NCBI GenBank assembly: GCA_016735395.1
Contig: JAERRO010000007.1
Span: forward strand, 1-54,437
Source of the DNA: Alphaproteobacteria bacterium
GTDB lineage: Bacteria; Pseudomonadota; Alphaproteobacteria; Rs-D84; JAERRO01
Direction of reading: 5' to 3'
DNA length: 54,437 nt
Position numbers and translations under genes: made by a program. Under the pieces are notes generated by a model. That model was not told the origin of the DNA and made no database searches. It was given only the letters and a program-made list of their open reading frames with translations. Below are positions 47,070-54,437 of this stretch, piece by piece (positions within the stretch are counted from its first letter, which is position 1; each line of letters begins with the position of its first letter).

Positions 47070-49541
47070 TTAATCTAGATTTATCTTTAATTTCTCCATA
47101 GAAGCCTGAATCTTTTCGGCTCTAGTTATAATGTCTTTATTGACTCCTGCCAATTTAGCTATATACAGTCCAAAAGAACTACCTGCATTACCAGGAATAA
47201 TTTTATAGAGGAAAGACACGGCATCATTTTCTTCTACGATCTGCGGAGTATAGCACCCTATATTTTTGTGCGGTTTAGCGAGTTCAGTCAGTTCATGATA
47301 ATGGGTTGCAAAAAGAGTTCTCACCCCTTCCTTTGCGAGAGTTTCTATTACAGACCATGCGAGAGCCATTCCGTCATAAGTAGAAGTCCCTCTACCCATC
47401 TCATCTAGTACTACAAAAGAATTTTTCGTGGCATATGTGAGCATATAAGCGATATCCATCATTTCCAGCATAAAAGTAGATTGACCTGCGATCAGATTAT
47501 CTGAAGCACCTATCCTGGTAAAAAGTCTATCGACTATACCAAACTCTGCGGAGGATACAGGAATAAAGCTACCTATCTGTGCCATAACTATCAAAAGAGC
47601 ATTAGTCCTTAAAAAAGTACTTTTGCCACCCATATTAGGGCCTGTAAGAATCCAAAGCGATTTTTTTGTATCTTCATCATTGAGTATAATATCGTTAGGC
47701 ACGACGACTCCACCTTGTTTTGAATAGACATTTTGTAGAACTGGATGTTCGGCACCTTTAACGGAAAATTTAGTAGAGTTATCAAGCATAGGTCTTTTAT
47801 ATCCGAACTTAAAAGTTAGGGCGGTTAGAGAAGAAATAAAATCTACTTCTGCTATAACATCGGCTACGGATCGCAGAGACCAAAAGGCTTCTAAAGTTTG
47901 TAATACTACTTTATCGTATATCTCTAGTTCTATAGCGAGTAGTTGATTTTTGACGGTAATAGTTTCTGCCTCTATATCGATAAGTTCTTTAGTTAGGAAC
48001 CTACATACATTGACTAGAGTCTGCCTAGAAGTAAAAAGTTCGTGTTCTATCAGTTTCTGTGCGAATCTAGAAGGAACCTCGACAAAAAGCCCTATAATAT
48101 TTGTCCTCTTAATTTTCAGAGAAGGAATCTGCAAAATATCTTTATATTTGTTCTCTAAATTACTAATAACTTCGTCTTTAGAATTTATCAGCTTTCTGAA
48201 GAGATCTACTCTATCGTTAAAATTTTCTCTAACGAAGTTTCCGTCTCTGGTTAGAGCGGGCGGATTATCGATAATAGCTTTATCGATGGTATTAAAAATG
48301 TGATCATGAAACTCAAGTTTAAGTATCTGTTTTAAACAGTTCGGCATAGTAGTCTTACAGGTTCTATAGAATTCGTTGATAGTCTTTTGAGAAACGAGGA
48401 CAGCGGTTTTAACGGAGACTAGATCTCTAGGCGAGTGATCTTTTGTAGAAAGTCTAGACAGCACTCTATGGAGGTCTGGAAAATTTTTGATATTAGTTCT
48501 AAAATTAGAATAGATATCTTTATGTTGAATAAAGAAGTCTATAGCATCGTATCGATCATAGATGAGATCTATATCTGTAGAAGGTCTTGCTAAAGCTGTT
48601 TTAAGAAATCTAGATCCAGGTGCCGTTATCGTTTCGTCTAGAGTCGCGAGCAAACTTGTGGAATATTTAGAATTTGGTTTTAATATTTCTAGAGACTCGA
48701 ATGCGGAGTAGTTAAGTTTAAGGGTATTAGAATTATCGATAATTTGAACGGGGTTTAATTTTGGCGGATTCTCACAAAAGGTTCTATAAATATAATCACA
48801 AATGAGAGCTATAGAAGACTGTTGCGATTTAGAAAAATCTTTAACAATTTGAGAGGCATCTCCGTGGTACATCTTATTAAACATTTTTATAGGTTCTATA
48901 ATTTTGAACCGTTGAGCGGGGATAAAAGTTATTTTATCTTTATAGTTATCTCGTAGAAACTGGATAGTATCTTTATCATACAGATCTTCTATACAGAGTA
49001 TCTCTGCAATTTGAATCTTCGCAAAAAATTCTTGAATAGGCTCGTTAAGTGTTGCCGTATAAAATTCTCCTGTAGAAGTCTCACACCAGCTAACAGTAAT
49101 TTCCTCTAGATTTTTCGGATTTGGACAGATAGCTACTAGAAAATTATTATCATTAGAATCGATGAGACTTTCGTCGCAGATAGTTCCAGGAGTAATAATT
49201 TTAGCCACCTTACGATCTACAAACTTTGCTCCTCTAGCCTTTGCCTCCTCTGGAGTTTCTGTCTGTTCACAAATTACGACTTTATAGTTCTTCTTAACTA
49301 ATTGCGAGATATAACTTTTTGAGGCATGATGAGGAATACCGCACATATCAATCGGCTTATCTAGATATTTTCCTCGAGCGGTCAGTACTATGTCTAACTC
49401 TTTAGAAGCTATGACGGCATCTTCAAAAAAAATCTCGTAAAAATCCCCTAGTCGAAATAGTACTATAGCTTCCTTGTGAAGTTTTTTAATATCGACATAT
49501 TGTTGCATAACTGGAGTAAGACTTCCTGCATTATGGTCCAT
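47070..49541 (-). CDS. mutS: DNA mismatch repair protein MutS
   Basis: 823 aa; TPVMQQYVDIKKLHKEAIVLFRLGDFYEIF; LTGPNMGGKSTFLR; VVLDEMGRGTSTYDG. Confidence 0.97.
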   Translation of the reverse strand: MDHNAGSLTPVMQQYVDIKKLHKEAIVLFRLGDFYEIFFEDAVIASKELDIVLTARGKYLDKPIDMCGIPHHASKSYISQLVKKNYKVVICEQTETPEEAKARGAKFVDRKVAKIITPGTICDESLIDSNDNNFLVAICPNPKNLEEITVSWCETSTGEFYTATLNEPIQEFFAKIQIAEILCIEDLYDKDTIQFLRDNYKDKITFIPAQRFKIIEPIKMFNKMYHGDASQIVKDFSKSQQSSIALICDYIYRTFCENPPKLNPVQIIDNSNTLKLNYSAFESLEILKPNSKYSTSLLATLDETITAPGSRFLKTALARPSTDIDLIYDRYDAIDFFIQHKDIYSNFRTNIKNFPDLHRVLSRLSTKDHSPRDLVSVKTAVLVSQKTINEFYRTCKTTMPNCLKQILKLEFHDHIFNTIDKAIIDNPPALTRDGNFVRENFNDRVDLFRKLINSKDEVISNLENKYKDILQIPSLKIKRTNIIGLFVEVPSRFAQKLIEHELFTSRQTLVNVCRFLTKELIDIEAETITVKNQLLAIELEIYDKVVLQTLEAFWSLRSVADVIAEVDFISSLTALTFKFGYKRPMLDNSTKFSVKGAEHPVLQNVYSKQGGVVVPNDIILNDEDTKKSLWILTGPNMGGKSTFLRTNALLIVMAQIGSFIPVSSAEFGIVDRLFTRIGASDNLIAGQSTFMLEMMDIAYMLTYATKNSFVVLDEMGRGTSTYDGMALAWSVIETLAKEGVRTLFATHYHELTELAKPHKNIGCYTPQIVEENDAVSFLYKIIPGNAGSSFGLYIAKLAGVNKDIITRAEKIQASMEKLKINLD

Positions 49542-49549
49542 TATCTATC

Positions 49550-49744
49550 TTATTTAGAGTCTACAGATTCATTTACATCTGCAAGTTTTAGTTCCATAGT
49601 CCGAAGATATTCTTGAGCTTCCTTATGGATTTTGATTGCCTCTTCGTATAAAGACATAGAATTTTCAATAGAGACATCAGCCTTTTCCAGTTCTTGAACT
49701 ATGGAAGAAAACCGTTTCATTTTCTGTTCGAAGTTATCGGTCAT
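49550..49744 (-). CDS. xseB: Exodeoxyribonuclease VII small subunit
   Basis: 64 aa; FSSIVQELEKADVSIENSMSLYEEAIKIHKEAQEYL. Confidence 0.85.
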   Translation of the reverse strand: MTDNFEQKMKRFSSIVQELEKADVSIENSMSLYEEAIKIHKEAQEYLRTMELKLADVNESVDSK

Positions 49745-49897
49745 ACACGATCCTTTAATATTTATAGATATTTTATGTTATAATTAAAAGGACTAGAGAA
49801 AGCAAGGTTAATATTGACGAATCTACTTTAAAAAAACACAGAATTATTTGCAATCAAAATTAAAACTCTTTATACTATTACAATAAAGGAGTTTCTA

Positions 49898-50806
49898 ATG
49901 GATTTTCGCAGATGGATCACGGCATTTATTCTTATAGGTGTATTATTACCGATATTGTTATTTTTTCCCAGCTACAGTTATATATTATTAACGATATTAT
50001 TTTTAGGCATATGGGGGGAATGGCAAAGAGTATTTTTCCCTAAAAAGCGGTTTAAGCTAAAATTATATTTAGCTATTATAGTTCTAGGGGACTTGATATA
50101 TCAGTTATTGAGTCATACATCTAATACTATATTGACATCGATATCATCGGCAGGATTTTTGACTATAGGACTATTCTTATTATTATGGAGCATCAACTAT
50201 ACTAGAAAATTATTGAGTATAAAAGACAGATTTATCTATTTCAGCGGTATATATTTAATACTAGGATGTTTATTCAGTGTCCATACTTTAATCTATTTCG
50301 GCTATGAGTTATTACTATTACAACTAGGAATATTGATAGGTTTAACAGATAGTATCTCTTATGTATTCGGTAAATTTGTTTTGAGAAAGAATAAGCATCT
50401 ATTGTGGGTCGCTATAAGCCCTAAAAAAACATGGACAGGATTTTTGGCTCCTCATATTATATGGACAGTAATCGTGGGGGTAGTATCTATGTATCTATTC
50501 GTAATAGCAGGAACACAGTTTATAAGAGGCTTCGAATTACCGATTAACCCTATAGACAGTCGTTTAGTGGGAGCCTTATTGTATGTGGTACCTACAGTCT
50601 ATACATTGATATTTATGAGTCAAATGGGAGATCTATTTGCATCTTGGGCGAAGAGAAGTATGCGAGTTAAAGACTTCGGGAACATCTTACCAGGACACGG
50701 CGGATTATTAGACAGATTTGACAGTTATCTATTTACTCTTCCATTTATAGGTGTAGTAGTATTTATATACGAGATATTGATAAGAAACACTATATATCAT
50801 CTATAG
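49898..50806 (+). CDS. cdsA: Phosphatidate cytidylyltransferase
   Basis: 302 aa; SPKKTWTGFLA, QMGDLFASWAKRSMRVKDFGNILPGHGGLLDRFDS. Confidence 0.93.
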   Translation: MDFRRWITAFILIGVLLPILLFFPSYSYILLTILFLGIWGEWQRVFFPKKRFKLKLYLAIIVLGDLIYQLLSHTSNTILTSISSAGFLTIGLFLLLWSINYTRKLLSIKDRFIYFSGIYLILGCLFSVHTLIYFGYELLLLQLGILIGLTDSISYVFGKFVLRKNKHLLWVAISPKKTWTGFLAPHIIWTVIVGVVSMYLFVIAGTQFIRGFELPINPIDSRLVGALLYVVPTVYTLIFMSQMGDLFASWAKRSMRVKDFGNILPGHGGLLDRFDSYLFTLPFIGVVVFIYEILIRNTIYHL

Positions 50807-50862
50807 TACTTTATTGGAGTTAGACTATCAAAAAACATAAATTAAATCCAAGGTAAAAAATA

Positions 50863-51903
50863 ATGTTAGTAGCAACAATAGTAGCTCTTTTTATAGTAAT
50901 TATGATACACGAGTTAGGTCATTTCTATTTTTGTCGCAGAGCTGGAGTTTATGTAAAATCGTTTTCTATAGGATTCGGAAAACCCATATGGAAAAGAACC
51001 GACAAACACGGTACAGAGTGGAGAGTTGGGTGGCTATGGTTAGGCGGTTATGTTCAACCACACGGACAGAGCGATATCCTATCCCAAAAAGAGAAGGATG
51101 CATATTCTAAAGAGGACAGAAAAGGACATTTTGCTTTTATCAGTTATACTAATAAATTGTTAATAATGTTCGGCGGAGTTTTATTTAACTTTATAACTGC
51201 CTTCATCTTATTGTGGGGTCTATTCTTTTTCAAAGGCATTCCTAGCACTGGTTATACGATATCTGAAATAGTGGTGTCTACAGAAAACGAGCCTTCAAAA
51301 TTTCAGGTTGCAGACAAATTACAGAGTATAAACGGAGTTAGTGTTGCGGAGAAACACCCCGTCAGAATCTTACGAGAGTCCGAGTCAGACAATTTTACGG
51401 TTGTGGTAAAAAGAGGCGAAGAGGATGTTAAAATAAATTTAGTATTACCTCAAGAAAATCGCAAAATGGGAGTTATGTTGTCTAGCGAAATCAAAGATTT
51501 TTCACCTCAAAACATTTTTCAAAGTTGGCATTCGGCGGGTATAGAGTTCTACAAACAGTTAAGCAAAGTGTTTAATACAGTTAAAGGTCTAATTACGGGA
51601 GTCTATAAGATGAACGAAATGGGCGGGTTGATAACTATAGCAAAAATGTCTGGCGATGCTTTAAGCAGTGGAGTATATATATACATATTTTGGATAGTAG
51701 TATTGCATATTAGCATAGGTTTTTTCAATCTACTTCCTATTCCAGGGCTAGACGGCGGGCATATTGTGTTTACGATTATAGAATCTATAATCCGCAGACC
51801 ATTACCACCGATATTTATAAAAGTAGTGTTTAATTTAGGGTTCATTCTTTTAATAGGACTAATGATATATGTATTGTGGAATGATATTGTAAGAATGTTA
51901 TGA
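50863..51903 (+). CDS. rseP: RIP zinc metalloprotease RseP
   Basis: 346 aa; MIHELGHFYFCRRAGV, GGVLFNF, NLLPIPGLDGG. Confidence 0.93.
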   Translation: MLVATIVALFIVIMIHELGHFYFCRRAGVYVKSFSIGFGKPIWKRTDKHGTEWRVGWLWLGGYVQPHGQSDILSQKEKDAYSKEDRKGHFAFISYTNKLLIMFGGVLFNFITAFILLWGLFFFKGIPSTGYTISEIVVSTENEPSKFQVADKLQSINGVSVAEKHPVRILRESESDNFTVVVKRGEEDVKINLVLPQENRKMGVMLSSEIKDFSPQNIFQSWHSAGIEFYKQLSKVFNTVKGLITGVYKMNEMGGLITIAKMSGDALSSGVYIYIFWIVVLHISIGFFNLLPIPGLDGGHIVFTIIESIIRRPLPPIFIKVVFNLGFILLIGLMIYVLWNDIVRML

Positions 51904-54236
51904 TGATAAGGTTATATCATCTTTATTTTCTATTGAGTTTAACTCTTATATTTTCTTATCCTGTTGTGTCGTCTCCTACAAAAGAAGTACAGTCAATAGA
52001 AGTTTCTGGATCGCACCGCCTAAACATAGAGTCTATAAAATCTTTATTACCTATAAAAAAGGGCGATAATATTACTGAAGAAAAAATTCACGGTGCATTA
52101 ACAGAAATGTACTCTAGCAAATTTTTCTCACATGTAGATATAAATTATGATAGAGGCATACTATACCTAAAAATAGTTGAGGTACCAGTAATAGCGGACA
52201 TATCGGTAGAGGGCGAAAGAGGCATCAGCAAAGGCGACATAAAGGCAGAAGTTCATTCATCTTTACGATCTCCCTTTCAAAAGTCATTAGCATCTCAAGA
52301 TGTTAGGAGGCTACTCTCATTATATAACCGCCACGGCTATAACAAGACATCAATAGAATACAGTACAGTCGACCTAGACGAAAACAGAATCAGTCTATCA
52401 TTTAAAATAAACGAGGGGTATAAGACGAAGATAAAAGAGATAGAGATAAAAGGATCTAAAGCATTTTCTAGCAGGGAATTAAAGAGGCAGTTATTATCGA
52501 AGAAACAGAAATGGTGGAGATTTTTGAGCAAGAGGGATGTATATGACAAAGAACGAATGGAGCAAGAGCTATTGATGTTAAAGTCATTCTACGGCTTCGA
52601 GGGATACCTAGATTTTAAGGTTGTGTCTAACCGTGGTGTCTATACGGAGGAGGGAAAATATTACAGTTGGTTCATAGAAATAGAAGAAGGCGACAGAAGT
52701 AAATTAAGACATATTACGATAGAAAACCCGTATAAAGATTTAGACTCTAGAAAGATAAGAGAGCTAGTAAAATTGAATCAAGGAGAGATATTAAAATTGA
52801 GCAAAGTTCAGAGTAGTCAGCGAGCTATAAGCGATTATATTTCGGAGAGCGGTTATAGTTCTTCGTTAGTTACATTCGACTTTAATCGAGTAGAATCGGA
52901 GATCGACTCTAGTCCTAGTTATGATTTGGTATATAAGATAATGAAAACACCGAGAATATATGTCAGGGAGTTTAATATTAATGGCAACAATAAAACTCTA
53001 GACACAGTCATATTGCGAGAGATAAATGTTAAAGAGGGGGACATATTAAATATGAGTTTACTAGGCAGAGGAGAACAGCAGGTTCAAAAACTAGGTTATT
53101 TTAGTTCTGCTACTGTCCGTCCTATCTCTATTGTGGGAGACGGGAGCCGTAAAGACATAGAGATAAGAGTCGCGGAGAAACAAACAGGTTCTATCAATGG
53201 CGGTGTAGGTTGGTCTACACTATCTGGATTCACGATAGATCTAGGGATATCGAACAGTAATTATAAAGGCACGGGTAACAATGTAAGCATAGATGTAGAG
53301 GTAGGTTCACGAATAAAATCTGGTAGTGTAAGTATATTTGACCCGTATTTCTTCGGCGAGAAGGCAAGCGGAGGCTTTGTATTAAGTTATAGGGAAAGCA
53401 ACTATACAAGTTTAGAAGGATTAAATTATGAGGAAGATCAAGTCAGTCTAACTTTGAGTTCTGGTTGGGAGTACTTTAACAATTTGACAAATACTTGGCG
53501 GTTAACGGCATTAAGAGATAATTATGTAAACGAAGAGCTAGGTTATAATTTTGATAACGGCATAACAGATCTACAGTTAGTGTCTCAAAATTTAATATAC
53601 GACTTAACTACTTACCATCTAGATGCTAGAACTAGAGACGGTCTATTATTAAGTTGGGGTGCGGGCTATGCGGGGTTTTTCGGGACTGAAAACTATTTAA
53701 AGAACGACTTTTCTGCAGGCTTATATTTTGCCTTTTTTAACAATGCTATACAATTTAAAAGTGTCGCAAAATATGGAACCATACAGGAAATAAATAACAA
53801 GCCGTTAAAACAGCAGTACGGTTATATATTAGGAGGAGACTCATTTAGAGGTTTTGACTTTGGAGGTGTGAGTCCAAAATTAAACTTGAATACAACTGCA
53901 TCTTATAGGTCTGAATGGATGTTATCTGGAACAAACGAGTTCAGTTTCCCTTTAGGGCTACCAAAAATGTACGAGGTCAAAGGTCTATTATTCTCTGATT
54001 ACGGTGTTACAGGCGATGCAACAGACAATGTCAAGAAAGGAGTCGAAGATCTACAAAACGGGGCTTACCCTGATGCCGTCATACTATATTCCAATAAAAT
54101 CAGAGTCAGTGCTGGAGTTGGTATTACTTGGAATTCTCCTATGGGTCCACTAGCTTTATCTTGGGCGATACCTATAGTCGAAGAACCATGGGATCAAAAA
54201 CGACTATTCTGGCTAACCTTCCGAAGCACTTTCTAA
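51900..54236 (+). CDS. bamA: Outer membrane protein assembly factor BamA
   Basis: 778 aa; signal peptide, POTRA repeats, Omp85 barrel (GGDSFRGFDFGG, SAGVGITWNSPMGPLALSWAIP). Confidence 0.95.
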   Translation: MMIRLYHLYFLLSLTLIFSYPVVSSPTKEVQSIEVSGSHRLNIESIKSLLPIKKGDNITEEKIHGALTEMYSSKFFSHVDINYDRGILYLKIVEVPVIADISVEGERGISKGDIKAEVHSSLRSPFQKSLASQDVRRLLSLYNRHGYNKTSIEYSTVDLDENRISLSFKINEGYKTKIKEIEIKGSKAFSSRELKRQLLSKKQKWWRFLSKRDVYDKERMEQELLMLKSFYGFEGYLDFKVVSNRGVYTEEGKYYSWFIEIEEGDRSKLRHITIENPYKDLDSRKIRELVKLNQGEILKLSKVQSSQRAISDYISESGYSSSLVTFDFNRVESEIDSSPSYDLVYKIMKTPRIYVREFNINGNNKTLDTVILREINVKEGDILNMSLLGRGEQQVQKLGYFSSATVRPISIVGDGSRKDIEIRVAEKQTGSINGGVGWSTLSGFTIDLGISNSNYKGTGNNVSIDVEVGSRIKSGSVSIFDPYFFGEKASGGFVLSYRESNYTSLEGLNYEEDQVSLTLSSGWEYFNNLTNTWRLTALRDNYVNEELGYNFDNGITDLQLVSQNLIYDLTTYHLDARTRDGLLLSWGAGYAGFFGTENYLKNDFSAGLYFAFFNNAIQFKSVAKYGTIQEINNKPLKQQYGYILGGDSFRGFDFGGVSPKLNLNTTASYRSEWMLSGTNEFSFPLGLPKMYEVKGLLFSDYGVTGDATDNVKKGVEDLQNGAYPDAVILYSNKIRVSAGVGITWNSPMGPLALSWAIPIVEEPWDQKRLFWLTFRSTF

Positions 54237-54371
54237 CATCACAACACCTCTATACATAAAAATAACGAACGAAAAATTAGAAAATCGTTGCCCTATATAT
54301 TGAACTACATCGACACAAACAAAGACAAAACGACAGAAAAAATTAAAGAAAAGTATTCGAAAAATCAACCC

Positions 54372-54425
54372 GCATTTGGTATCTCGTAGAGATGCAACAA
54401 ATGCCCCGAAGGGTCAACGACTACC
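54372..54425 (+). ncRNA. Candidate group I intron core (partial, truncated by window edge)
   Basis: GCATTTG(54372-54378)/CAAATGC(54398-54404) enclosing ATCTC-GTA-GAGAT(54381-54393); then CCC-GAA-GGG(54405-54413), TCA, ACGACTACC. Confidence 0.35.
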
Positions 54426-54437
54426 ACAAACAAATCT

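Overview
54.4 kb AT-rich bacterial chromosomal segment, read by eye. Gene content (rsmH-ftsL-ftsI-mraY-ftsW fragment of dcw, mreC/mreD/mrdA/rodA, GapR/DUF2312 protein, lone virB11-like ATPase, addB-like nuclease) suggests a reduced-genome alphaproteobacterium of the Rickettsiales/Holosporales kind; this is inference and was not tested phylogenetically. Most of the window is densely packed housekeeping genes: cell wall and division, translation (infA, infB, nusA, rho, rbfA, rpmH, rpmJ, rnpA), DNA repair (mutS, xseB, xthA, addB-like, dnaG) and outer-membrane biogenesis (bamA, bamD, rseP, yidC, cdsA). Two tRNAs, Leu(CAA) and Tyr(GTA), are on the minus strand. Four parts are not ordinary. (1) Positions 1-1310 hold a tandem array of three structured, apparently non-coding units ending in intrinsic terminators, plus a truncated fourth leader abutting murG; the central stem shows compensatory base changes between copies. 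(2) Positions 23181-24092 hold a Panacea/SocA-like antitoxin with a small downstream partner; the antitoxin frame extends upstream to a good Shine-Dalgarno followed by ATT instead of ATG. (3) Positions 38.4-42.4 kb hold a cluster of paralogues sharing a 'KYEF..GxxLxRIR..FGDV.KGxxGGWI' N-terminal module fused to different C-termini (hexapeptide beta-helix, 40-aa tandem repeats, short basic tail), with signs of module shuffling. (4) The last ~70 nt fold into a nested pattern resembling the P4-P5-P6-J6/7-P7 core of a group I intron, cut off by the window edge.
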